Origin: Phycisphaerae bacterium
GTDB taxonomy: Bacteria > Planctomycetota > Phycisphaerae > Sedimentisphaerales > Anaerohalosphaeraceae
Direction of reading: 5' to 3'
Assembly (NCBI GenBank): GCA_012729675.1
Contig: JAAYCR010000051.1
Coordinates: 1-64,000 of the forward strand
DNA: 64,000 nt
Within the stretch, counting starts at the first letter, position 1, and every line of letters begins with the position of its first letter. The translations under genes and the position numbers were made by a program. Of this stretch, positions 34,256 through 44,180 are shown one piece after another. The notes under the pieces were generated by a model. It was not told where the DNA came from. It made no database searches and saw nothing but the letters and a program-made list of their open reading frames with translations.

Positions 34256-35197
34256 TTACATCAGGTTTTCGCGGTACCAGTGGATGGCTTTTTCGAGGCC
34301 GTGCCGGAAGGGGACGACGGGGGTGTAGCCGATGAGGGCCTTGGCTTTGGCGATGTCGGCCAAGGAGTGTTTGACGTCGCCGGGGCGCGAGGGTGCGTAG
34401 CATGGGGCGACGGTGTTGCCGGTCATGTGGTTAATCAACTGAATGATGGCATTGACGGTGATTTTGTCGCCGCAGGCGATGTTGACCACTTCGCCGCCGG
34501 TTTTCGGGGCGCGGGCGGCCAGCAGGTTGGCGTGGACGACGTTGTCGATGTAGGTAAAGTCGCGGCTTTGCTCGCCGTCGCCATAGACGGTCGGGGACTG
34601 GCCGCGGAGGATGGCCGTGACAAAGGCGGGGATCGCGGCGGCGTACTGGCTGGTCGGGTCCTGATAGGGGCCAAAGACGTTGAAGTACCGCAGCGAGATC
34701 GTGTCCAGCCCATAGACCTGCGAAAAGACGCTGCAATAGTATTCGCCGAACAGCTTGGCGGCGGCGTAGGGGGACTTGGGGTTGGTGATCATCGTCTCGA
34801 CCTTGGGCATCACGGGGCTGTCGCCGTAAGCCGAGGAACTGGCGGCATAGACAAAGCGTTTGATCTTGCTGTCGCGTGCGGCCAGCAGCAGCGTGAACGT
34901 GGCGTTGACGCAGTGCTGGTGGGTCACGTCGGGTTCGTCCACGCTGCGGGGCACGGACGGGACGGCGCCTTGATGCAGGACAATGTCGATATCCTTCATC
35001 GCACTGCGGGCGGCGTCGGGGTCGCCCATATCGGCTTCGATAAAATCAATCTTGTCGAGGATGCCGTTCAGGTTGCTCTTTTTGCCGGTCAGCAAGTTGT
35101 CGATGACGCGGACCGCGGCGCCCTCGGCGACGAGGCGGCGGCAGAGGTTGGAGCCGATAAAGCCCGCTCCGCCGGTTACGAGAACGTTTTCAGCCAT
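34256..35197 (-). CDS. NAD-dependent sugar-nucleotide 4-epimerase (WbpP-like)
   Basis: About 313 aa, extended SDR. It has VTGGAGFIGSNLCRRL, the VIDNLLTGKKSNL loop, ASSSAYG, YAAAK (catalytic Tyr/Lys), RYFNVFGPYQDP and PGDVKHSLADI. The segment QGAVPSVPRSVDEP is typical of the WbpP/Gne group acting on UDP-GlcNAc/GalNAc or the uronic forms. It is the last gene of the exosortase/polysaccharide operon, 24 nt after the tyrosine kinase. AGGA lies seven bases before the second ATG (35197), which I choose. Confidence 0.87.
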   Translation of the reverse strand: MAENVLVTGGAGFIGSNLCRRLVAEGAAVRVIDNLLTGKKSNLNGILDKIDFIEADMGDPDAARSAMKDIDIVLHQGAVPSVPRSVDEPDVTHQHCVNATFTLLLAARDSKIKRFVYAASSSAYGDSPVMPKVETMITNPKSPYAAAKLFGEYYCSVFSQVYGLDTISLRYFNVFGPYQDPTSQYAAAIPAFVTAILRGQSPTVYGDGEQSRDFTYIDNVVHANLLAARAPKTGGEVVNIACGDKITVNAIIQLINHMTGNTVAPCYAPSRPGDVKHSLADIAKAKALIGYTPVVPFRHGLEKAIHWYRENLM

Positions 35198-35221
35198 TGT
35201 CATATCCTGTCAATGTTGCAA

Positions 35222-37522
35222 TTAAACGGTTTGCCCCATCGGGACGCGTTGGTATTCCTGATACGCCCGGTTGACCTCGCGGAAGTAGCCGCCCTTGCGT
35301 GTACGGACGCCCATCAGGACGGTGCCAAGGGTGTTGGCATTAATGTCGCGAAGCTCGCGGAGGATACGCATTGCTGCGCCGCGGTGCGTCGTGGCGGCGT
35401 TAAAGACCACGATGGTTCCGTCGGCGTTGGCGGCCAGCACTTTGGCGTCGCTGACGAGCATGGCCGGACCGTCGATCAGGACATAGTCGAACTGATCCTT
35501 GCAGCGGGCCAGCAGGGTCTTCATCCGGTCACCGTTGAGCAACTCGGCGGGGTTGGCCGGAAGCGGGCCGCCGTCAATGAGGAACAGGCCTTCGATGCCG
35601 CTGGGGCGGATGATCTGTTGTTCGTCGGTACACTGGCCCATCAGGAAGTTGCTCAGGCCGTAGTCGGCCTGCTTCGCGGACGAACCGTCGGTTTCGGCAC
35701 GCGGGAACAGGCGACCGGTCATCGGACGGCGGAAATTGGCGTCGACGATCAGGACGCGCTTGTCTTCGCTCAGCAAGGTGCTGGCCAGGTTGACGACGAC
35801 AGTGGTCTTGCCGTCGCCGGCCGAACTGCTGGTGACCAGGAAGGTCTGATGCGGCTGGCCGCCGGGGCCGGAAAGTTTGAGGTTGGTGCGCAACTGACGG
35901 TAGCACTCGCTGGTGATCGAATACGGGGCCTGCCGAACGACGTGATAGAGATCGACGTCTTCAACGTCCTCATCATCGTCGGTGTGGCAGACCATCCCCA
36001 TCAGCGGGACCCTGATATGGCGCATCACGTCGCTGGGGGTGCGCAGCAGGTCGTTGAGCAGCTCAATGGCGAAAGCCAAACCGAGGCCGGCCAGCAAACC
36101 GAGCACAAAGCCGCCGGGGAAAAAGATCTGCCATCGCGGGAAGCTGACTTCGGTCGGTTCGAAGGCGAGGCCGCCGGAACGCAGCTTGTGAATGACCGGA
36201 TCGCTGTACAACGCATTGAGCTTTTCGATCAGCAGGTTCATTTCTTCCAGCAGCTGCTGCTGTTCCTCACGCTGGGTGTCGTAGCGGGCAAAATCAGCAC
36301 GCACCCTGTCAAGCTCCCGGTATTCTTCCTGTGCGTTCTGGATCTGCCGCGTGATTGTATCAAGCTGCTGGGTCAGTGCGGTCATGCTGTCCTGTGCGTT
36401 GCGGTAGTCGGAAAGACGGTAAATTTCCGCGATCTCGCGTTGGCGATAGGCCAGATCCGCCTGCATCTGCTCAAGTGCGGCGCGGGTTTGTTTGACCGTG
36501 CGGTGTTCTTCGCCGAATCGAGCCAACTGACGCTCCAGTACCGGTTCCGTGGACGCGATGTTGGCTCGCATCTGTCGGGCGATTGGATCGCGCTCGATCT
36601 GCTCGCGCACGACATCGTCATATTCGACCGCCGTGGCGCGTTCGCGCAGCGTGGCGATAACGCTTTCGAACCGAATTTTTTCAGCTTCCAACTGATTGAA
36701 GCGTTTTTCGACGTCGGCCAGTTTTTCATCCATATAGTCGCGAAAGCTGCCGCGGTCGCCGACGTTCAGACGCGCAAACCGCGTGCCGGCGCGAATGCTG
36801 TCAAGGCTTGATTCAACCTGCCGTAAGTTTCGCTGAATCGCGTCGCGCTGGCGGATGCGTTCGGCCAGTTCATCACTGATGCCGCTTCGGGCCAGCTCGC
36901 GCTGATTACTCAGAAACAGCCGGACGGCGGTATCGACAATATCCTTGGCCTCTTTGGCGCTGGCGCATCGCATCGAGACCACGATAAAGTTGTAGTCGCG
37001 CGGCGCCGAGACGCGGAAGTTACTTTCCAGATCGCTCATCGCCTTTCGCACGGCGTCGGCCTCGGACGCGACAGCGCCGGCAGCATCCACTTGGGCATAC
37101 TGCCTAAACCATCCCGTCTGGCGAATCGCATCTTGACGCAGCATTTCCTGCAGCATATTCCGCTGGGTCATCTGGGCAGCTTTCGTCGCGCGGAATTGAT
37201 AGTAGATGTCCCGTTGCGGCTGCGCGGCGTTGATCTGGGTCGGGTCCTGCTGGATGGGAGACAGGACTTCAATCTGCGTCATGGCCGTATAACGCGGCAT
37301 ATACCGGCGGAACAAAAACCATGAGCCGCCGCCGATGAGCGTGCCGAGAATAGTCAGCGACACAATCAGGAGTATGTGCCGCCGCAGGATGCCCAGAATC
37401 TCTTTAGGCGTAATGGCTGAGGCGGGCGCGGTTCTGACCATGGCGCCGACCGGCGGCGCGGCGATAGGACGCTGTCCGAGCAGTGCGTGTGCTGGATTGA
37501 CACGTTGTATTGGATTATCCAT
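35222..37522 (-). CDS. Wzz/Wzc-type chain-length regulator fused to tyrosine kinase
   Basis: 766 aa. N-terminal Wzz domain with TM1 near residues 48-70 (ILLIVSLTILGTLIGGGSWF), a long periplasmic coiled coil (~200-450), and TM2 near 465-490 (FFPGGFVLGLLAGLGLAFAI). The cytoplasmic BY-kinase has Walker A SSSAGDGKTTVVVNL, Walker A' (VLIVDANFRRP) and Walker B (FDYVLIDGPAML). The C-terminus has few tyrosines (YFREVNRAYQEYQ) rather than a rich cluster. It controls polymer length and export with the Wza-like protein at 44181. Close relative of EpsB/GumC-type kinases found in exosortase loci. Confidence 0.9.
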   Translation of the reverse strand: MDNPIQRVNPAHALLGQRPIAAPPVGAMVRTAPASAITPKEILGILRRHILLIVSLTILGTLIGGGSWFLFRRYMPRYTAMTQIEVLSPIQQDPTQINAAQPQRDIYYQFRATKAAQMTQRNMLQEMLRQDAIRQTGWFRQYAQVDAAGAVASEADAVRKAMSDLESNFRVSAPRDYNFIVVSMRCASAKEAKDIVDTAVRLFLSNQRELARSGISDELAERIRQRDAIQRNLRQVESSLDSIRAGTRFARLNVGDRGSFRDYMDEKLADVEKRFNQLEAEKIRFESVIATLRERATAVEYDDVVREQIERDPIARQMRANIASTEPVLERQLARFGEEHRTVKQTRAALEQMQADLAYRQREIAEIYRLSDYRNAQDSMTALTQQLDTITRQIQNAQEEYRELDRVRADFARYDTQREEQQQLLEEMNLLIEKLNALYSDPVIHKLRSGGLAFEPTEVSFPRWQIFFPGGFVLGLLAGLGLAFAIELLNDLLRTPSDVMRHIRVPLMGMVCHTDDDEDVEDVDLYHVVRQAPYSITSECYRQLRTNLKLSGPGGQPHQTFLVTSSSAGDGKTTVVVNLASTLLSEDKRVLIVDANFRRPMTGRLFPRAETDGSSAKQADYGLSNFLMGQCTDEQQIIRPSGIEGLFLIDGGPLPANPAELLNGDRMKTLLARCKDQFDYVLIDGPAMLVSDAKVLAANADGTIVVFNAATTHRGAAMRILRELRDINANTLGTVLMGVRTRKGGYFREVNRAYQEYQRVPMGQTV

Positions 37523-37563
37523 AAATCTGTTCTCCGGAACGGGATTCTTGATTTTCTCTGAAT

Positions 37564-40500
37564 TTACATATTCGTCTGCTGCTGCAACGAAGCAATACGT
37601 TCTTCTATATTTTTACGATCGGTTTCGGAAACTTGAGCGGGCGTCTGCAACGCTTTTTGAAAATTCTCCAGAGCCGCTTGCGTCTCGCCAAGCGATGCGT
37701 GGACAAGCCCAAGGTGATTGAAGACCTCCCACGGAACCGCCTGTCCATGAACATCATAAAGATGAAGCGCCCGCAGAAGATTTTGTTTGGCCTGCTCATA
37801 CTGTCCGGTTTTGAACTGGGCAAAGGCGTACGTATCCAGATACGTCGGATTGCCCGGATCGGACTGGTGGGTACGGCGGGCATACTGGACGGCCTGGTCG
37901 AGACGTTCATCGTTAATGATCATCAAATACGCCAGATTGTTAAGGATTGAGGCATTGTTCGGAACGTGTTCCAATATCTGCTCAAACAAGTCCATCGCCT
38001 GCGTCATATACGCCCGGTCGGCGGTCTTGAGAAAGGCCTGCACGAGGAGATTGGCTTTTTTAAGCGCCAAATTGTTCCAATCGGAACTTCCGGCATCGGT
38101 GAGCGCAAGGCTCTTGTCAATCCATTCCAGCCCTCGGTTGAATTGCTCGTTGTGCAGCGCCAGACGGTAGTTTAGCAGCATACCCGGCAGCGTGTCCCGA
38201 TTGCTCTGTATCCACTGCATCGCCACGTCCTGCCCGACGGTTTTGAGCATCATCGATAGCGCCGAATCCTGAAATATATCATAGGCGCCCGATTTGTCCA
38301 GAGCGGTCAGGAAAAGCGTCTCGGCCCTGTCCCTTTGCCCCTGCTTGAACTGCACCTGGGCCATGTGGGCATAGGCAACTGCCGCGATGGGCGTATCAAT
38401 CATCTCGGACGCAACGGAAATCGCTTCATTGTATTGCCGATTTTCCGTCAACGCGATCAGATAAATATCCAGCAGGGTCGGGTCGATGTCGCCCTGCTGA
38501 CGGAGCATGTCCCATGCCTGTTTGAGGTACTGTACCGCTTTGGCGGGCTGATTTTGGGAAAGATAAAACCGTCCGGCCCGCATCGGCCAGAAGGACGCAT
38601 TGGGATACAACTGAAGGGTCTGGGTGTAAAACCGCTCCAGATCGTTCACCCGGTTGTTCGTGATATAGAGCGATTCGAGCATCTGCCGCATTTGCAGGGG
38701 CGCCTGTGCACCCTGCAGGCCGGAGACCAATTCGCCGATAGCGGCGTCAATCTGTCGCAGTTCGCTATAGAGGGTTGCCAGGTCCATGCTGACGACGGGA
38801 TTGGGCGTCAGACCTTTGCTGCGCTGCAGGTCTTCGATTGCCCGGCTGGGCTGATTCATCAGCCGGTAAATACGGCCGCGCAGACGCCACGCGCCCGCGT
38901 TGTTCATATCCGATTCAAGATACCGGTTGGTCAGCGTCAGGGCGTCATTCAGGAGGCCATCGGTCATTTTCGACCAGGCTTCCAGCAGCAAGACAAGCTT
39001 TTCGTCCGGATGCCGTTCCTTGAAACTGGCCAGCTTATTGCGTGATTCTTCGGCGTAACCGCTGTCCAGATACTTTTGAATCAGCCATAATTCGTCGTCT
39101 TTTTCAAGGTCGCGTTGCGACAGCAAGTCGAGAAAGTCTTTCAATTCCGAACGGTCGCCCGTGCCTTCGGCGGTCAAGACCAATCCGCGCAACACGTTGA
39201 TATTTGTCGGGTCGGCCTGATGCCTCGTTTTAAGAATCTCTTCGGCCTTGTCATACTGGGCATTTTGCAGATAGTAACGCCACAGCAGATTGTCATCGTC
39301 GCGAAGAAGTTCTTCGGCTCTATCGCTCTGCTGCGTCTGGCGCAGGAAGTCGGCGTAGGCGGCCTTTGCGGCTTCATTGTCCGGATCCATCGTAATGGCC
39401 TGCATATACGCTCTGTCGGACAGTTCGATCAAGCCGCTTCGTTTGGCGACGTCACTTTCGGCTTTGGCTATCCGCAAAGCCATATTGCCGAGCATGACCG
39501 CATTCGCCGTGGTGGGTTGGGTGCGCAACAACTGCTGACGGATCATCAGAGCGCGATCGGGGGCCTGTTCACTGATGATTTCGGCATACACGCTCTGGAG
39601 CTGCCAGTCGTTGGGGTTCAGGACGATGGCCGTGGTGATCGCTCCCAGCAGCTCGTTTTGCTGTTCGGAGGTCAGACGCGTGCCAAGCGCGCTGTTTCGG
39701 TGAAACAGAAGGGACGCATGATTTTTGCTGTAAAGGCTGTTGATGGGATCCATCTGGATCGCCCGTCGGCTGTTTTCAACCGCGGTGTCGAGATTGTCCA
39801 ACTCCTGATAGATGTGGCTTTTGAGATAATACCCGAAGCTGAGCAGAGGCCTGATGGCCAGTGCGTCATCGACCCGCCGCAGAGCAAGGGAATAATTTTC
39901 TTTGAGTAGTTCCACCTGAGCAGCGGCGAGATTACCTTCGCAGCCGTCCAGGTTACGGCTGCGATAAATACGCCATAGGGCCTCGGCGGCGTCGCCATCT
40001 CTGCGTTCCAACGCAAGGCTGAACTGTTCGGCGATTACGTCGGCGTCATTGGTTTTGTCGGCGGCGGCGGCTTGATTGAGCATTTCAAGAGATTTGTCAA
40101 ACTCTCCCTGTGACCGGTAGAAAGCGGCTTTGGCAAGCGCCCGTTGTTTGGGATTTTGGATGTTCTCGGCGGCTTGAAGCTGAAGTTCGGCATTGCGCGC
40201 GACCGGAATGGCCAATGGATCCGGCTCATCGGCACACAGACGAAGCAGGTAAATAGGCTGTGTGCCCGGACGCTGCGACAGGTACGCGTCCAGCAATGCG
40301 ACCGCGTCGTCTTTTTTGTTCTGCTGTAGATAATGAATGCAGGCCGAGCGTAAAAGCGACTCGTCGATCCGATCCGGCGCCGCGGAAATAACCTCAAACA
40401 ATAACTGCTGTTGCCGATCGCGAAGGGTATTAAGGCTGTCGAGCATTGCTTGTTCGGGATCCTGCTCCTCCGCTTCAAGCTGTGCCAGCTGCCGCGTAGT

Positions 40501-42273
40501 TTGTACGATCCGGGCCGAGACCCATCTTAGCTCCAGAACGTTTCTTTCGGTGCTTCCCTCGGGAAGGGCCTCAAGGGCAGTCGTGATTCGGTCGGCGTCA
40601 TGAAGGGCCAGGGCGGCGTCAAGGATGAGGTTTTGGCTGCGCGCCGAGACGCCATAACGCTGCTGGTGCATCTGAGAAAAGTTCATCACCCTATCCCATG
40701 CCTGAAAGCGGGCCATAATGTCGGCATAGTCAAGGATAAGCGAAGGCTTGTCCAGTATGGCGCGCGTACGGCTGAACAACTTTTCAAGGAACTCGCGCTG
40801 CAGACCGAATTGATTGTCGTCTTGAGCGATGCGAGCCAGCACTATACACAGGACCGGATCGATGGACGAAGCCTGTTCGGGGACATCCAACGCCTGGGCC
40901 TGTTCGTAGGCGCGATACAGCAGACGTGCGGCTCGGTCCTGTTCGCCTTTGGCCAGCGCCAGAATCCCCTCCCATTGCTGCACGGTCATGTGCTCGCTGC
41001 TGCCGAAATACTGGCCGATCTGTTCGACCAGCGGCTCGGCTTTTGCAATCCATCGCCGCGCGTCGGCGGAACGGTCCAATGCATGTTCGAGATAACAGCG
41101 GGACAAAAAGACATTCAAGGCGTTTCGATAAGCCATGGTGCGGCCCTGTTGCGGACCGGGAATAACCCGTACACACGGCTGGGTCGCTATGTCTTCAGCC
41201 AGAGCAATTGCGTCTTCCATCGCCGCCGTATCGTCGAAGGCCGAGCCTTTGCGATACAACAGCGAAGCCAGACGGAAACCGGGTTCAAATTTGCCAGGCG
41301 CCAGCCGTGCGGCCTGTCGGGCGGCTTCAATCGCCCGATTCAGCTCCGCCTCGGCCGAGGAGCTGCCCGGCAGTTCGTAGGCCTGCGACAAGACCGTCAG
41401 CAAGTCGGCGTTCGGCGCAGTGGCTTGGATGTGTTGCTCCAGTTCAGCGCGGAGGGCTTCGACCTTTTCGGGGTCGTTTCCGACCATCAGAATCTCATGG
41501 CGGTATCGAACGGCCAGTGCCGCAGCCTTGTTGTCGGCATTTTGGACGGCCTGGTCCAGTTTTTCCAATGACTCCTGTCGCGCTCTGTCGCGGGCATTCA
41601 GCAAGCCGGCTTGAGCGTCCAATTCGCCACGCAGGAGGATCGCCTCGGCCATATACCCGTAGTGTGAGGATACGGTGGGTTCCCGTTCGATGAGCGTTTC
41701 AAATCTTTCAATCGCCTGTGTCAGGAATTCCCGACGCTCGGCTGTTCCGCCGCGCTGAGCGATGGCCAAAGCGGCCCGCCCGTGCGCCAGCAGCATCTCG
41801 GTGTCCACGTCAACGCCTTTTTCACGGCATATTTTGATCAGTTCCGAGGCGTTGTCATGCACATTTTTCCAAGCCTGCCAGGAACCGCTGTCGGCCATTT
41901 CATAGAAATAGCGTTGTATTTCGCGGCGCGCGGGAATATTCTGGGTATCGATATTGATGACGGTGTTCCAGCAGCTCATCGCTTTGGGCCAGTTGGCCTC
42001 GTGGTTTTCGTTATGAATCAGATGGAAATCGGACATTTCAAAAAGTCGTTCGATCTTCCAGGCGTCGGTTTTGCCGTAGGCGAAGGCCCTGCCGAAATAC
42101 CGCTCGGCGGCCTCGTAGTCTTCTGCGGCCAGCGCTTGACGGGCTTTTTCAAGGTTGGTTTCGGGGTTGCGGCCGGACAAATACCGAATCCCCAGCGCAC
42201 CGACGCCGATGGTACACACCGCCAGAAAAGCAACTGCGATGATAACGACTTTTTTATTCAGCTTTTTTGCCAT
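37564..42273 (-). CDS. Very large TPR protein of the exosortase locus
   Basis: 1569 aa. A signal-anchor helix (residues ~8-28, KVVIIAVAFLAVCTIGVGAL) is followed by an almost continuous array of tetratricopeptide repeats (EKARQALAAEDYEAAERYF; AGRFYLSQNQPAKAVQYLKQAW; LGLVHASLGETQAALENFQKA). Comparable large TPR lipoproteins or anchored proteins (PrsT/EpsT type) sit in exosortase/PEP-CTERM polysaccharide loci, where they are thought to scaffold synthesis or export. No catalytic domain was seen. Between the EpsI-like and Wzc-like genes in the same operon. Confidence 0.82.
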   Translation of the reverse strand: MAKKLNKKVVIIAVAFLAVCTIGVGALGIRYLSGRNPETNLEKARQALAAEDYEAAERYFGRAFAYGKTDAWKIERLFEMSDFHLIHNENHEANWPKAMSCWNTVINIDTQNIPARREIQRYFYEMADSGSWQAWKNVHDNASELIKICREKGVDVDTEMLLAHGRAALAIAQRGGTAERREFLTQAIERFETLIEREPTVSSHYGYMAEAILLRGELDAQAGLLNARDRARQESLEKLDQAVQNADNKAAALAVRYRHEILMVGNDPEKVEALRAELEQHIQATAPNADLLTVLSQAYELPGSSSAEAELNRAIEAARQAARLAPGKFEPGFRLASLLYRKGSAFDDTAAMEDAIALAEDIATQPCVRVIPGPQQGRTMAYRNALNVFLSRCYLEHALDRSADARRWIAKAEPLVEQIGQYFGSSEHMTVQQWEGILALAKGEQDRAARLLYRAYEQAQALDVPEQASSIDPVLCIVLARIAQDDNQFGLQREFLEKLFSRTRAILDKPSLILDYADIMARFQAWDRVMNFSQMHQQRYGVSARSQNLILDAALALHDADRITTALEALPEGSTERNVLELRWVSARIVQTTRQLAQLEAEEQDPEQAMLDSLNTLRDRQQQLLFEVISAAPDRIDESLLRSACIHYLQQNKKDDAVALLDAYLSQRPGTQPIYLLRLCADEPDPLAIPVARNAELQLQAAENIQNPKQRALAKAAFYRSQGEFDKSLEMLNQAAAADKTNDADVIAEQFSLALERRDGDAAEALWRIYRSRNLDGCEGNLAAAQVELLKENYSLALRRVDDALAIRPLLSFGYYLKSHIYQELDNLDTAVENSRRAIQMDPINSLYSKNHASLLFHRNSALGTRLTSEQQNELLGAITTAIVLNPNDWQLQSVYAEIISEQAPDRALMIRQQLLRTQPTTANAVMLGNMALRIAKAESDVAKRSGLIELSDRAYMQAITMDPDNEAAKAAYADFLRQTQQSDRAEELLRDDDNLLWRYYLQNAQYDKAEEILKTRHQADPTNINVLRGLVLTAEGTGDRSELKDFLDLLSQRDLEKDDELWLIQKYLDSGYAEESRNKLASFKERHPDEKLVLLLEAWSKMTDGLLNDALTLTNRYLESDMNNAGAWRLRGRIYRLMNQPSRAIEDLQRSKGLTPNPVVSMDLATLYSELRQIDAAIGELVSGLQGAQAPLQMRQMLESLYITNNRVNDLERFYTQTLQLYPNASFWPMRAGRFYLSQNQPAKAVQYLKQAWDMLRQQGDIDPTLLDIYLIALTENRQYNEAISVASEMIDTPIAAVAYAHMAQVQFKQGQRDRAETLFLTALDKSGAYDIFQDSALSMMLKTVGQDVAMQWIQSNRDTLPGMLLNYRLALHNEQFNRGLEWIDKSLALTDAGSSDWNNLALKKANLLVQAFLKTADRAYMTQAMDLFEQILEHVPNNASILNNLAYLMIINDERLDQAVQYARRTHQSDPGNPTYLDTYAFAQFKTGQYEQAKQNLLRALHLYDVHGQAVPWEVFNHLGLVHASLGETQAALENFQKALQTPAQVSETDRKNIEERIASLQQQTNM

Positions 42274-42355
42274 AACTTAAATCTCTCCAAAGGATTTCAA
42301 AACGCCCCGACAAAGACATATCGCCAGCTCTATTGACCAAACGTTCCCAATCCTT

Positions 42356-43159
42356 TTAATGTTCTGAGGGTTCGATTGTTTCGTGTTCCTCTCGGTTGGC
42401 GGAGTCCCAGTCGGGCCAGTGGCCCTCTTCCAGCGCCGGCAGGAGCACCGGAAGGAGTTCTTCGGACGCCTTGACCATTTGTTCGCGATTGGGATAGACG
42501 CGACCGAAGGCATCCACCCCGTAAAACTGCCACTCGACTTTTGAAAAGTACGAGTACTTGCTCAAAAAGTTTTGCGATAGATACATGCGTGTTTCGGTGC
42601 GGCTGCCGCTGTATTGTCCGTTGACGTGGAACAGATAAGCGACATGGAATTCTACGGTCGTCGCCAGCGCCGAGCCGCCCGTGCCGGTGAACAGGATGTT
42701 CTGGTATCGAAGCGTCTGGGGCTGTCCCCCACCTCGTACCAGTGTCGCGGTATCGACATAGCCGGCCTTGCGCCGGTTGCCCCCGCCCACATAGCACTCA
42801 TCCGGCACGTGCGGAACCATATCCGGGTCGCCGGTATAGTAGGTTACAAAGATCGAACAATACCGCAGCGGGCTGGTCGGCTCGGCGTCGGGGTCCTCAA
42901 TGATCCATTGCAGGTAGTCCTCGGTTCCGAGCGTGGCCAGAATGTCGGCGTTGTCGATACGAGTCTTGTTTCGCACGACAAACGGCAGCAGCGCCGCTTC
43001 GTCCATCTCGTGCAGGCTCTGCTTTAGCGGCAGAGGGTACTTGGTCAGATGCCAACCCAGCGCCTGAATCACCAACGACTTGGTCGTCGCCGCAGTCAAG
43101 AGCAGCACCGTACAGACCAGAAAGGCCGGGTGGAGATAGGCTTTGAGCAGTGTTTTCAT
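42356..43159 (-). CDS. EpsI-like exosortase-associated protein
   Basis: 267 aa. One N-terminal transmembrane helix (residues ~12-30), then an extracytoplasmic domain with PHVPDECYVGGGNRR. This resembles the conserved PEP-H/CxPGGGW-type segment of EpsI proteins that accompany exosortases. EpsI is sometimes fused to the exosortase. Here it is encoded separately, its ATG overlapping the exosortase stop by 4 bp with GGAGG upstream. Role: polymer assembly/export partner; mechanism unknown. Confidence 0.75.
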   Translation of the reverse strand: MKTLLKAYLHPAFLVCTVLLLTAATTKSLVIQALGWHLTKYPLPLKQSLHEMDEAALLPFVVRNKTRIDNADILATLGTEDYLQWIIEDPDAEPTSPLRYCSIFVTYYTGDPDMVPHVPDECYVGGGNRRKAGYVDTATLVRGGGQPQTLRYQNILFTGTGGSALATTVEFHVAYLFHVNGQYSGSRTETRMYLSQNFLSKYSYFSKVEWQFYGVDAFGRVYPNREQMVKASEELLPVLLPALEEGHWPDWDSANREEHETIEPSEH

Positions 43160-44154
43160 CTGCGAGCCTCCATACCGGGACCTTGTCCGCGTCGGACAAC
43201 AATAACGTCTTCGGTTATTTCCCCTGCCTCTTCATCGACAAAGAGGTTGCCCATCAGCCAGGCGATGCCGCCGTAAAAGAGAAATGCCAGCGGCAGCATC
43301 AGCATCCCGAGCAAGTCGTGATAGACGCCCTGTGCGTATTGCGGATCCCAGAAGATATAAATCAGGGCGGTGATCAGCACGCGAATAACATTACAAAGCA
43401 CCGCAATCGGGATGGTGGTGATCAGCAGAACCAGCCGCTGCCAGAGCGGACGGTCGTGCAGATACGCCATCGCCACACCCAGCGCGACAAACGCCATCAG
43501 CAGCCGCATCCCGCTGCACGCCTCGGCCACCTGCAGGCTCGGCTCCAGCGGAACGCCGCGGTACAAGACATCAATCACCACGCCGCGCAGCGAAGCTTCA
43601 AGATCGGGAATAACGTTCAGCACGACCGCGGCAGTCTGGGCGGCCAGCCCCTGCATCGGCTGTGTGATCTGTGTATAAAGCCGTCCCGGCAGGGGAACCG
43701 CAAAAAACAGGTAAGCAATCGGCAGCCAGGTCTGTTTGAGCATTGCCCAGCCCCCCACGAACAGGGTCGTTGCCCCGATGGCGGCGATGAATATCAGCGG
43801 GTCGCCATAGGAAAACTTGAACTGAATCGTATTGAGCCAGTACACCATCAACAGGAGAATCAGCGACCCCAAGCCGAAAAACCAACTGGTTCGCGGAGTA
43901 ATGTCGAGTATTTTGTGCCGATTCTGGTGCAGAAAATACAGACTGAACAGCGGAATCAAAAAACCGTGCGACCAGCTCGGATCGGACATCCAGCGGCTGA
44001 CGGTCTTGCTGATTTCAATGTGGAAGAACCAGCCCAGCAGACCGGCAAGGATCGCCAGCTTGACATAGACAGACAGATCAAGCTGCCCCCATCCCGCTAT
44101 TCGCGGCTCGGCGGCTTGTACCGTCGTGTTTGAGGTTTCTTCGATATAGGTCAT
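43156..44154 (-). CDS. Exosortase
   Basis: 332 aa, polytopic inner-membrane cysteine transpeptidase/protease that recognises PEP-CTERM tails. All three catalytic positions are visible: Cys in AEACSGMRLLMAFVAL, Arg in AVLCNVIRVLITAL, and His in YHDLLGMLMLPLAFLF. About eight hydrophobic helices. The N-terminus has the SWSHGFLIPLFSLYFL motif common to the family. A candidate substrate with a PEP-CTERM tail lies at 60519. Which exosortase subfamily it belongs to needs a profile search. Confidence 0.9.
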   Translation of the reverse strand: MTYIEETSNTTVQAAEPRIAGWGQLDLSVYVKLAILAGLLGWFFHIEISKTVSRWMSDPSWSHGFLIPLFSLYFLHQNRHKILDITPRTSWFFGLGSLILLLMVYWLNTIQFKFSYGDPLIFIAAIGATTLFVGGWAMLKQTWLPIAYLFFAVPLPGRLYTQITQPMQGLAAQTAAVVLNVIPDLEASLRGVVIDVLYRGVPLEPSLQVAEACSGMRLLMAFVALGVAMAYLHDRPLWQRLVLLITTIPIAVLCNVIRVLITALIYIFWDPQYAQGVYHDLLGMLMLPLAFLFYGGIAWLMGNLFVDEEAGEITEDVIVVRRGQGPGMEARR

Positions 44155-44180
44155 GACTGTGACGCGCTAAAAACGATTAA

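Noticed and set aside
34190-36811. 873-aa open frame on the plus strand
   Set aside because: Opposite the epimerase and tyrosine kinase genes; Gly/Val/Asp-rich shadow without motifs.
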